This document shows positions 17,975 to 25,555 of a DNA stretch of 64,000 nucleotides, piece after piece. This DNA comes from JAHZKN01 sp965250205 (lineage in GTDB: Bacteria > Pseudomonadota > Alphaproteobacteria > Rhizobiales > Hyphomicrobiaceae). How positions within the stretch are numbered: position 1 is the stretch's first letter; each line of letters opens with the position of its first letter. The position numbers and the translations under genes are program-made. The notes beneath the pieces were generated by a model that did not search any database, had not been told where the DNA came from, and saw only the letters and a list, made by a program, of their open reading frames with translations. The DNA is taken from contig CBDFNK010000020.1 of the NCBI GenBank assembly GCA_965250205.1, positions 1-64,000 of the forward strand. Reading direction: 5' to 3'.

Positions 17975-18772
17975 TTAGGCATTTGTGAATTCGGGAAGTT
18001 GAAGTGATGTGACAGCACCCGACGTCAGCAGCAAAGCAAGTGTGTCTGTAAACTCTTGTTGTGAAAGTTGATCGCTGACGCGCTCGTAGGCGTCACCGAG
18101 GGCGTGCCCTGAGACCAATGCTTCGATGAAATCGATCGCGCCCTTCGGGATTTTATGAACCTCAATGCCGAGCGAACTGCGCGAAATCATCACCGACTGG
18201 CCGCCGCTGACATCTGCCAGAGACCGCACGTTCTCATCTTCATGGTTGGTGCGCCAGATGTCATAAACCGGGAAGTCAGAGATGAGCGTGATAAGTGACG
18301 CATGAAGTGTGAATGACACGCGTGCAGCTTGTGATGGATCAACGGCACTAAAGTCTTGTGAGGCCACAGTTGATTGCTCGCGAGCGATTGCAGCTTTAAA
18401 ACGGGCCCATTCCAGACGCGCAACGTCTGCTAGGTAGGGTAGATCTGAGACCGGAGGGAAGGTCTCCAAAAAGCCTGGAAACTTTTCTCCATAGCCCAGG
18501 TTGGACTGACCAATTGGTGGGGTCTGTTCAACAAATTCGCGCGCGGTCGCTTTGAAAAAATCTTCGCCGACGATACGCTCTGAGACGGGGAAGCGTTCTT
18601 TGAGGACGTTAATCACCGCAACATAAAAGTTGTTCCGATAAATGTTGAAGCGGGTCTGTCGGCGGTTTTCGCCAAGACCGGCTTCAATATAGGTCGGCAC
18701 AGGCTTTCGTACATTACATACGGCAGCGAGAACCTCAGATTGAATTTGTGCAAGTGATAGCACCTTTGCCAA
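17975..18772 (-). CDS. DUF2063 family protein (BufC/HvfC type)
   Basis: A 265-residue soluble protein whose N-terminal half is the DUF2063 domain (QIQSEVLAAV, RFNIYRNNFYVAVINVLKERFPVSERIVGEDFF, YLADVARLEWAR). In bufferin systems this protein recruits the precursor peptide to a DUF692 iron oxygenase that modifies its cysteines. Here it follows the DUF2282 precursor gene, but the DUF692 gene that normally lies between them is absent. Translation appears to begin at TTG 18772 (MAKVLSLAQIQ) with GAAGG just upstream. A hairpin separates it from the precursor gene. Confidence 0.83.
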   Translation of the reverse strand: MAKVLSLAQIQSEVLAAVCNVRKPVPTYIEAGLGENRRQTRFNIYRNNFYVAVINVLKERFPVSERIVGEDFFKATAREFVEQTPPIGQSNLGYGEKFPGFLETFPPVSDLPYLADVARLEWARFKAAIAREQSTVASQDFSAVDPSQAARVSFTLHASLITLISDFPVYDIWRTNHEDENVRSLADVSGGQSVMISRSSLGIEVHKIPKGAIDFIEALVSGHALGDAYERVSDQLSQQEFTDTLALLLTSGAVTSLQLPEFTNA

Positions 18773-18785
18773 CCTTCAAAAGGGG

Positions 18786-18816
18786 CCACCAGCGCGGGGA
18801 AGAAGCACGCTGGTGG
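18786..18816 (-). terminator. Hairpin between the DUF2282 and DUF2063 genes
   Basis: CCACCAGCG and CGCTGGTGG form a 9-bp stem with a 13-base loop in the 84-base gap. There is no long T-run, so it is more likely an attenuator or an mRNA-stability element that makes the small precursor gene more abundant than the genes after it. Confidence 0.5.
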
Positions 18817-18856
18817 CGTGTCGTGTGGAGACAGCGTTATGAGAAGGCTTGCTTGG

Positions 18857-19165
18857 TTAGGATTTTGGAAGATTACGATCAAGTGGTTTGAGGCTGCCAG
18901 AGCGCGGTTCAGCGGGCAACTCCATATTTTCGCATGTGCCTTTCTTGACATATGTCCAAGCGTTGCCTTGGTAGTCGACAGTTGATGTGCCGGCACACGT
19001 TGTGCCTGCGCCAGCTGCGCAGTCATTCTTGCCAGCGAGAGACACACCAAAGCACTTTACATTGTCACCAGCTTGGGCTTCTTCAACCGTTGACAAGTTT
19101 GCAATTGCAAAGGTCAAGGCGCCTGCAACACTGGCTGCCGTGGCTGCTTTTTTGGACATTTTCAT
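18857..19165 (-). CDS. DUF2282 family small secreted protein, bufferin-like precursor
   Basis: A 102-residue protein with a clear signal peptide (basic MKMSKK, hydrophobic core, cleavage after AQA near residue 32) and a short Cys-containing domain: KCFGVSLAGKNDCA, TTCAGTSTVDYQGNAW and KKGTC. These four cysteines and the AGKNDC/CAGTS blocks define the DUF2282 family, which includes the bufferins, copper-binding RiPP peptides exported to the periplasm. Downstream lie DUF2063 and DoxX genes, as in buf operons. The MNIO (DUF692) enzyme needed for cysteine modification is not in the window. Start ATG 19165 follows AAAGGAAC. Confidence 0.85.
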   Translation of the reverse strand: MKMSKKAATAASVAGALTFAIANLSTVEEAQAGDNVKCFGVSLAGKNDCAAGAGTTCAGTSTVDYQGNAWTYVKKGTCENMELPAEPRSGSLKPLDRNLPKS

Positions 19166-19378
19166 TGTTCGTTCCTTTTTGGTTTGAACTTATTGGATCT
19201 CAACGTTGCGCGACCTGGACGGTCGTATTTGCGGCACCTGGATCCTTAGTTGAATTACGGTGCGTGGTCCGCTGAGTTTCGGCTGAATGTAAAAAAGTGT
19301 GCGCAGCACAATCGGAAAAGGCATGGCGGAGGGAAAATTGCGCCGCGCGGTGAGGCCTTATTTTTTGTATTGCTCAGG

Positions 19379-19567
19379 TTACAAACTATTACTGAGGTGT
19401 AACGCGTTCTTTGATGCTGCCGACATCAGCATTGGCGAGAGGCTGAGCGGTGCCGCCGCCGACGGTGCCAGGATGATCTTGCTTGAAAGTGTTTCGGCGT
19501 TTGCAGTTGCGATCTAGGAAACAGAAAGTAGGGCACCAGCAACGGCTGTAAGAGTGATGGTTTTTAT
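19379..19567 (-). pseudogene. Decayed small secreted protein gene
   Basis: Behind AAGGAG (about 19576-19581) a frame begins with ATA where an ATG is expected at 19567, encodes a signal-peptide-like KTITLTAVAGALLSVS, hits an amber TAG at 19514-19516, and continues as IATANAETLS. About ten codons later a shift of frame gives a convincing mature part (GTVGGGTAQPLANADV...RVTPQ) ending in two stops. Lost start, nonsense codon and frameshift together suggest a dead gene for a ~60-residue exported peptide just upstream of the DUF2282 gene. No family is recognised. ATA as a start and stop read-through are less likely explanations. Confidence 0.4.
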
Positions 19568-19579
19568 GACGTGCACTCC

Positions 19580-19954
19580 TTGGTTTGGGTGAATGTTCTA
19601 GTCTTAATGTTCATGTCTTTAAGCCATTTTTGTTGGTGGTCTTGAGGTCCAATGTGTGTGTCCCTCGTTGCCAATGATGAGATAACTAGACGATGCGTTC
19701 AGGAGCAATAATAACAAAACGCGTCGTATCGTTGACAAATAAATGTGATCTGTGGGCGGTTGCTGAAGAGACCCCCAAACCCAACGTTTTGATGTTTATT
19801 TAAAAAATACGGTAGAAACAAAAGTGTGTGTGCTTTTTCCCAGACCTTAGGCCAGACCTAGAGGTGCAAATGTGTGGCGCAAACGCCCCATGCTAGGCGG
19901 CGGCTAACCCTCTATTGCTCATAGCTCTTTAAAATCGAAACGTTCCGTATTATT
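19580..19954. other. Intergenic region between the secreted-peptide genes and tetR
   Basis: About 375 bases with no supported gene. It probably carries the divergent promoters of the minus-strand peptide operon and of the TetR gene. Confidence 0.4.
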
Positions 19955-19969
19955 ATTCTAATATAGAAT
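19955..19969. promoter_or_regulatory. Candidate TetR operator
   Basis: ATTCTA-ATA-TAGAAT is a perfect inverted repeat with 6-base arms, 62 bases before the tetR start in an A+T-rich stretch. Position and symmetry fit an autoregulatory site for the TetR protein. Confidence 0.4.
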
Positions 19970-20030
19970 GCTGAGCGACGCGCACAGCGACCCTCATGCT
20001 GCCTCTTGATGCAAACTAAGGAAAACGATC

Positions 20031-20654
20031 TTGGCCAGCACAACAGACAACTGCGAAAAACCCCTGAAACGCACCCCTGGGCGGCCGCGCTCGGAGGCAA
20101 CTCGGCGAACAATATTGGACACCGTCGTTACGCTGATTGGGCAACAAGAATATCGCAATGTATCAATCGACAAGATTGCAGCCGAAGCCAGGGTCGGAAA
20201 GCAAAGCATCTATCGTTGGTGGGACTCGAAAGCTGATCTGGTTCTTGAAGCTTATACCGATCATTCATTGAGTGGCATGCCACCACTTCGCAAGTCACAA
20301 GATGCCTTCGCAGACTTGGAAGTCGACCTTGCGCACTTCTTTGCTTTTATGAGTGATGCGCTTGTTGCCAAAGGGGTCCGCAGTTTGATTGCAGAGGCGC
20401 AACTTGATGATGGATTTTGCAAAAAGTTGTATGAAAATGTGCATCGTGTCAGATGCGAAGCCTTGCGGTGCATTTTCCGCCACGGATATGAACTTGGGCA
20501 ATTTCGATCTGACCTTGATGAAGATGCGTTGGCGCATGTAATTCATGGCGCCTTTTGGTATCGGTTTTTATCCGGCACCAAGCACAAGTATGACAAAGCA
20601 TATGCCAAAAATATTGTTTCTCTGCTACGACCTGGCCTGGAGCGAAAAGACTAG
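20031..20654 (+). CDS. TetR/AcrR family transcriptional regulator
   Basis: A 207-residue repressor-type regulator. The N-terminal helix-turn-helix (about residues 20-65) reads RSEATRRTILDTVVTLIGQQ, VSIDKIAAEARVGKQSIYRWW and SKADLVLEA. The C-terminal ligand domain carries features of the TetR_C group with conserved RFLSGT near the end. The start is TTG 20031, supported by AAGGAAA nine bases upstream. It is divergent from the bufferin-like operon, so either that operon or its own promoter may be its target; the ligand is unknown. Confidence 0.88.
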   Translation: MASTTDNCEKPLKRTPGRPRSEATRRTILDTVVTLIGQQEYRNVSIDKIAAEARVGKQSIYRWWDSKADLVLEAYTDHSLSGMPPLRKSQDAFADLEVDLAHFFAFMSDALVAKGVRSLIAEAQLDDGFCKKLYENVHRVRCEALRCIFRHGYELGQFRSDLDEDALAHVIHGAFWYRFLSGTKHKYDKAYAKNIVSLLRPGLERKD

Positions 20655-20683
20655 CTCATGTTCGAGCCAAAAGTGGTGGCCGG

Positions 20684-20786
20684 CCAACACGACTTTAGGA
20701 AGTGTTGGCATTTATGTTTCCAACACGCGTTTACGCTGTGTTGGTAAAAGCCCAACACGCCTTTACGCCCAACACGCGCTTGCGCC
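20684..20786. repeat. R2 palindrome array, left part (split by IS1595)
   Basis: Two complete 25-bp R2 palindromes (20684-20708, centre GACTTTAGGAA; 20720-20744, centre GCGTTTACGCT) and two incomplete ones that follow. The last one is cut at 20786 by the insertion sequence, and the array resumes after it at 21811. Confidence 0.8.
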
Positions 20787-21810
20787 ATGCCTATCCCTTT
20801 AGCTCCGGAAAGCGCTGTATGGCAGGGTTTGATCGATGATTTGGCGCATGGTTTTTGCGGGTCTGTCGATGAGGCCTTCGATGGTACGCGCTGCGATCCG
20901 TGCAACTCCGTTGGTGTTCGGCGGTTGGTGCGCAAAACGAATTCGTCGAAATAGGCTTGCAGGTGTTTCGAGCAAACAGCACCGCCATGCGTGCCAAGCA
21001 ACCATCGTTTCAACTGTGACATCACCCAGTGGACGCTTTGCGGCGCATCCGCCTTGCAGCGCATCCGCCTTGCGGCGTTGGTCTGGTTTCATCACAACCA
21101 TCTCATGACGACGCGCACCGAGACTGCGCCGATTGTAACTGGCCAGCCCATCTGTGGTTACCAACGTGTCGGCAGTGACATTGTCATCAGCAAATCGTTG
21201 CAGGGTTTTTTCATCGTTGTTTTCTGCGTGTGCCAGCCGCACGCGACCTGCGCGCTGTGCCGCGACCAGCACCATGTGCTTTCCCGCACGTTTGCCACCG
21301 ATCAATCCTTCATCGATTTCAACATCTTGGCCGAGACGCGTACGATCAGGCCGCACCATCGAACTACGCAGCTTGTGCAGCCAGGCCCACGCCGTTTTGT
21401 AAGAACCAAAGCCCAAGATCCGTTGCAGTTCCTTGGCTGAAATGCCGTTCTTACGCGATGAAATTTCAAACACGGCGCGGAACCACATCTTTAAAGGCTT
21501 GCGGGTTTTTTCAAGCACCGTGTTCGAGGTCAGAGAGGTCTGATGACCACAGTCAGCACACTCAAACCGTGTGCCGCCGTTCTCTTCCCATACACGTTTG
21601 GAATGGCAACGTGCACAGGCCGGTTTGCCGCCCCACCGCACCGCGATCCAGTAGGCTCGGCAGTCTTCCTCAGTTGCAAACCGCTGTTCAAATTCAATCG
21701 CTGTCTTTGGAAAATTCCGCCAAAGGTTATCTGTTCTTTTGCTCATATGCTGCCTCCTGTCAGGCTGCAACATCAGCTAAAATTACGCCGGTTTTAAGGG
21801 GATAGGCATG
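20787..21810 (-). mobile_element. IS1595-family insertion sequence, inactive
   Basis: About 1,024 bp bounded by imperfect inverted repeats (CATGCCTATCCCTTTA at the left, the complement of TAAGGGGATAGGCATG at the right). It interrupts an R2 palindrome array. The flanks share only a TTGCG core, so any 8-bp target duplication has diverged. The single transposase gene is frameshifted. Confidence 0.82.
20799..21746 (-). pseudogene. IS1595 (ISXO2-like) transposase, two frameshifts
   Basis: The N-terminal part has the IS1595 zinc ribbon (CARCHSKRVW...CADCGHQ near residues 40-65) and the ISXO2 catalytic domain with VEIDEGLIGGKRAGKH and TDGLASY. A 16-bp tandem duplication (21038-21053 and 21054-21069) then throws the frame. 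The expected continuation SVHWVMSQLKRWLLGTH and YFDEFVLRTNRR is found in another frame down to about 20920, where a second shift returns to the first frame for the last part (IAARTIEGLIDRPAKTMRQI). The start ATG 21746 gives MSKRTDNLW. The protein made would lack the last catalytic segment, so the copy is dead. Confidence 0.85.
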
Positions 21811-21985
21811 TTGCGGGATTGGCAAAAGGATACAGCCCAACACGACTTTAGGAAGTGTTGGCAAAGAATAACAAAGCCCAACACGCGTTTACGCAGTGTT
21901 GGCAAAAGGATACAGCCCAACACGCGTTTACGCAGTGTTGGCAAAAGGATACAGCCCAACACGCGTTTACGCAGTGTTGGCAGGC
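21811..21985. repeat. R2 palindrome array, right part
   Basis: Four 25-bp palindromes: 21837-21861 (centre GACTTTAGGAA), then 21878-21902, 21917-21941 and 21956-21980 (all centre GCGTTTACGCA). The last three are in perfect 39-bp tandem register with the spacer GCAAAAGGATACAG. The odd centre is at the edge of the array, as at 20684 and 35597. Confidence 0.82.
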
Positions 21986-22047
21986 AAGTGCAAGCGGTGG
22001 CGCTGCGGGCCCGCATACCTCAATCATCAACTGATGGCTGGTGCCAA

Positions 22048-23778
22048 CTATGGTTGGGTAACAAAGCAATCAATGTTGTTGCGGCGCAATTCATTGCAGG
22101 TTTTGGTGGCTTGAGATGAGGCAAAGCCAGCAAAACGAACGCGCCACAACTGCTTGCCTCGTACCATCACCGGCATGGTCACCGAACGATAGCCGTTGAG
22201 CATTCCTGCCATGCGCGCACTAACATCGCGGGCGCGCTGCTCCGCGCGTGCCGCACTCGGGAGCGCCCCAATCTGAATTTGATATGTGCCCTTTGGCGCG
22301 GGAGCGGCCTGGCGTGCAGTGTTCTCACCACGACGCGGTCCATTGAGGCTCCACCTCGTACCAGCACGCGCCAAGCCTACACCATAGTTACGCTTAGGTG
22401 CGAGTAGAGCTGCTTGCTGGTTGAGTGTTGAGGGAGGTCTGCCACGTACCACAGCCTGCGGTGGATGGCGCAGAAAGGGCGGCGACGGCATCAGTGTTGC
22501 GCGCGCCATGCGGATGGGGGCCAGCTTAGCGGGTTGCGCCCTCGCAACAGGCGATAATTCGGAACGAGCAACGCGTTGTTTCGCTAAAACTGAAACCGGA
22601 CGTACGCGCGCCATGGCAACGCGGGGGCGGGGTGGCGTGGCGCGGCGGGGGCGGGCAACAATTGGTTGTTGTGGGCGAGGCGCAACGGCGGCTTTGGCTG
22701 GCCGAAATGGATATGGTGCTGGTGAGGCTGGGCCCCTAGAAATAAGTGTTCGTGTGCGCGGGCGAGGTGCTCGGTCGGGTTTGCGTCGCGGTGCAGGTGC
22801 GACGCGTGCGGCAATGCGTTTACGTGCCCGCGGCACTTGCGCTGGCTTGGCGAGCAACATTGGTGCGCGTTTGCGGGTTTTGTGGGTCGAAGCTTTGCGC
22901 ATGGACCGATAGAGCAGTGAGCGCATGCGGGAATTGCGTGCGCGTGCTGTTTTGCCACCGAACACTGCAGCAACGAGGTGCTTTTTGCCATGGCGCATGG
23001 AGGTTACAAGATTAAATCCGGATGCGCGTGTGTAGCCGGTTTTAATGCCGTTGACGCCGCGCATAGAGCGCAACAGCGTATTATGGTTGCGGTACGTTTT
23101 ACCGTGGTAGTTGAAGGCGCGGGTTGAGAACAAATAGAAATGTTGTGGGTGGTCATCCTGCAGGCGCAGAGCAAGCGTAATCATATCGCGCGCGGTGGTG
23201 ACCTGACTGTCGTGTGTCAGCCCAGAAGCATTCTTAAACGTCGTCGAAGACATGCCAAGGCTACGTGCGCGCCTGGTCATGCGCCGGGCAAACGCGGCTT
23301 CTGAACCGGCAATATGTTCTGCAACGGCCGCAGCCACATCATTCGCCGACTTGGTCACGAGCGCCCGCACGGCGTGTTTCAGAAGAATAGTCCTGCCTGG
23401 TTTGATGCCCAATTTTGATGGCGGACGCTTGGCCGCGCTTTTCGTCATCCGTATCGGTGTTTTAAATGACAAGCGTCCGGCTTTGATTTCCTCAAAGACC
23501 ATGTAAAGCGTCATCATCTTGGTCAGCGATGCAGGGTAGCGCCGCGCATCACCGTTACGGGCGTAGAGGACTTCGCCTGTATTGGCGTCCATCACCATGG
23601 CCGCGGATTTACCAGCAGCGATTGCGGCCGGTGAGCCAACTGTGACGCCACTCATTAAAATGGCGATGAGTAGACCAACAATAGGTGCCTCCAACACGCG
23701 AAGGCGCGCATTTTGACCGCCTTCGCCTGCATGACACCATCGCCAATGCTTATGAGAAACCTGTACCATCAACCCCAT
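22048..23778 (-). CDS. D-alanyl-D-alanine carboxypeptidase (S11 family) with C-terminal SPOR domain
   Basis: Periplasmic penicillin-binding protein that trims peptidoglycan stem peptides. A signal anchor (about residues 32-55) precedes a peptidase S11 domain with all three active-site motifs: SLTK (Ser84-Lys87), SAN (144-146) and KTG (246-248). A long Pro/Arg/Ala-rich linker (about 290-480) leads to a SPOR domain (YQIQIGALPSAARAEQRARD to the C-terminus), which binds denuded glycan at the septum. This layout is typical of Rhizobiales. The start may be ATG 23778 or ATG 23769. The linker is the reason several long open frames appear on the opposite strand. Confidence 0.92.
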   Translation of the reverse strand: MGLMVQVSHKHWRWCHAGEGGQNARLRVLEAPIVGLLIAILMSGVTVGSPAAIAAGKSAAMVMDANTGEVLYARNGDARRYPASLTKMMTLYMVFEEIKAGRLSFKTPIRMTKSAAKRPPSKLGIKPGRTILLKHAVRALVTKSANDVAAAVAEHIAGSEAAFARRMTRRARSLGMSSTTFKNASGLTHDSQVTTARDMITLALRLQDDHPQHFYLFSTRAFNYHGKTYRNHNTLLRSMRGVNGIKTGYTRASGFNLVTSMRHGKKHLVAAVFGGKTARARNSRMRSLLYRSMRKASTHKTRKRAPMLLAKPAQVPRARKRIAARVAPAPRRKPDRAPRPRTRTLISRGPASPAPYPFRPAKAAVAPRPQQPIVARPRRATPPRPRVAMARVRPVSVLAKQRVARSELSPVARAQPAKLAPIRMARATLMPSPPFLRHPPQAVVRGRPPSTLNQQAALLAPKRNYGVGLARAGTRWSLNGPRRGENTARQAAPAPKGTYQIQIGALPSAARAEQRARDVSARMAGMLNGYRSVTMPVMVRGKQLWRVRFAGFASSQATKTCNELRRNNIDCFVTQP

Positions 23779-24305
23779 TCACGCCTGCAACCACGCCTGC
23801 AACATAGGACGGCACAGCGAGGGGTGTTAAACCATGACGTGGTTCAACTGGTGAGCAGACTTTTTTGCCTTCTTAGGTGAAGTCAAAAAAATGCTCAAAC
23901 ATCAAGAGTTTAGAAAATGAAACGCAAGTTGGAATTAAACTTCCGCCCTGATGTCCCTCTATTCTCTCGCCCATTGCGCCTTTTCATATCTATGATCCGA
24001 AGACATAGATCATGTGTTTGGGGCGTCTTTTGGGCATTGATGCTTTCGCCATCCCGTTCCTTTGAAGATTTAAGGGTAGTCCAAAGGCTCTGAAATTCAG
24101 TTAAGAGCTGTGAGAATTGCGGTGTTGCGTGCAACATTTGTTTGAAGGGACCGTTAACGAGCGTTATAAAGTTGGACCGGGTGCATGACGCAATTTCCGT
24201 GCATCTATTGTTAAGGCCTGCCTGCTCGTTTGCGTCAAAAAGATTGGCGGGACATGTGCGGGCCAGTCCTACTCTGACCTTACAGCCCTACTCTGATCTT
24301 AAACA
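23779..24305. other. Intergenic region, no gene seen
   Basis: About 530 bases between the divergent D,D-carboxypeptidase and phasin genes. It must hold both promoters. A 75-codon minus-strand frame at 23910-24137 lacks a domain and a ribosome site and is not supported. Confidence 0.45.
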
Positions 24306-24321
24306 GTGCTGAGTATGTACC

Positions 24322-24668
24322 ATGATAAACAACCTGGAAGACCTCCAAAAGCTAGGCCAGTCGAACATGGATACTGCGGTCAAAGCCTTTGGGGACTGGA
24401 TAAAAATGTGCAGGCAATCGGCTCGGAGATGGGCGCTTATTCCAAGCGGACCTTTGATGAAAGCACCGCAACGTTTGAACGTTTGATCGGTGCTAAATCC
24501 GTGGAACAAGCCCTCGAAATCCAAGCGGAATTCGCAATCCGCACTGTTGAAGACTATGTGCAGCAGATGACCAAGATTGGCACTATGTATTCAGATATCG
24601 CAAAGGACGCTTACAAGCCTTTCGATGATGCGGTGAACGGAAACGGCAATCCAAAACGGAATACCTAG
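24322..24668 (+). CDS. Phasin family protein, interrupted by a frameshift
   Basis: Phasins coat polyhydroxyalkanoate granules or act as general helical stress proteins. From ATG 24322 the protein reads MINNLEDLQKLGQSNMDTAV and AFGDW, then the frame is lost at about 24399-24406 (GACTGGATAAAAATG). The rest (KNVQAIGSEMGAYSKRTFDE, TFERLIGAKSVEQALEIQ, YVQQMTKIGTMYSDIAKD) is in the next frame. Restoring one A gives DWNKNVQAIG and a normal ~115-residue phasin. An apparent 120-codon frame from 24306 has a false N-terminus. The TAG stop at 24666 coincides with the left edge of R1 copy 1. Confidence 0.82.
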
Positions 24669-24781
24669 AGCGTCGCGCCTTTTCTCGTACCAGCCAAGCT
24701 GTTTGCGCGACGCTCTATCCCATGATTGGCGATCAACTTATCTGCTCAAAGTCGCGTTCTAACTTTTCGCAAGTGGATCTA
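24666..24781. repeat. R1 bipartite repeat, copy 1 (one 13-bp unit)
   Basis: A 112-bp element (24668-24779) between TA dinucleotides. Left hairpin AGAGCGTCGCGCC / GCGCGACGCTCT, one CTCTATCCCATGA unit, right hairpin GATCAACTTATCTGC with its degenerate partner ending GGATC. The G at its left edge completes the TAG stop of the phasin gene. Confidence 0.88.
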
Positions 24782-25170
24782 GTGGTATTGTGGTCAGTGG
24801 TATTGGGTTTGGCGGGCTGAGCGCTTGAATGGCCAGGAATGGCCAAGCCCATCACCTTGCTAGGGCAACGTGTTGAACCCAATAAAACTTCGGCAAATGG
24901 CCTTGGGACGCCAAATTTATGCCCTGTCCATACGTTTTGGGGGTTGAAATTCGGGTGCTGGGGCCAATCTTAGGTGCTGAATAGGGTGTTTCCTCCAAAC
25001 TTCCCCAGATTGCAATAAAGGACGATGACGTTCTGCTCAGCGCCATCCTTTGGATGGACTGCGGAAAATGGTAGTGTTTTGTTCATGATAGGGGCCTGGT
25101 GGTGGTCAAGAAATCCACTTGGTAGGAATTCCTTGGTACAGTTTTGGTAAGGGACTGCGAACGCAAAAAG
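24782..25170. other. Intergenic region before clpS
   Basis: About 390 bases with no recognisable gene. It contains small direct repeats (GTGGTATTG twice, GAATGGCCA twice) and presumably the clpS-clpA promoter. Confidence 0.4.
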
Positions 25171-25548
25171 ATGCGCACGCTGGACGATAGACACAAGATG
25201 CTGCCGCTTACAGCGGCAGACGACGATGATGGCTTTGATGGCAATGACGAGGAAGGCAAGACCGGCCTCGTCACAAAAACGCGTCCAAAGACACGTAAGC
25301 CTAATCTTTATAAAGTCTTATTGTTGAATGACGACTACACACCTATGGAGTTCGTTATTTTGATATTGGAGAAGTTCTTCAACAAACGTCACGAAGAGGC
25401 AAGCCGCATCATGCTGCATGTCCATCAGCGTGGTGTTGGGGTATGCGGGGTTTACACATTTGAAGTTGCTGAAACGAAAGTCACACAAGTGATGGACTTT
25501 TCGCGACAGCATGATCATCCACTACAGTGCACCATGGAAAAGGAGTAG
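25171..25548 (+). CDS. clpS: ATP-dependent Clp protease adaptor protein ClpS
   Basis: Delivers N-degron substrates to ClpAP. After an acidic, flexible N-terminal part (AADDDDGFDGNDEEG) comes the compact ClpS domain (about residues 45-126): KPNLYKVLLLNDDYTPMEFV, the HVHQRGVGVCGVYTFEVAETK segment, and the ending QHDHPLQCTMEKE. The N-degron-binding residues NDD and the nearby Met/Val pocket are present. ATG 25171 or ATG 25198 could be the start. clpA follows 7 bases after the stop, so they form one operon. Confidence 0.93.
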   Translation: MRTLDDRHKMLPLTAADDDDGFDGNDEEGKTGLVTKTRPKTRKPNLYKVLLLNDDYTPMEFVILILEKFFNKRHEEASRIMLHVHQRGVGVCGVYTFEVAETKVTQVMDFSRQHDHPLQCTMEKE

Positions 25549-25555
25549 CCCCGCT

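Noticed and set aside
22421..22912. Plus-strand gene opposite the D,D-carboxypeptidase linker
   Set aside because: An Arg/Gly-rich frame that mirrors the Pro/Ala/Arg linker of the real gene; no domain or ribosome site.
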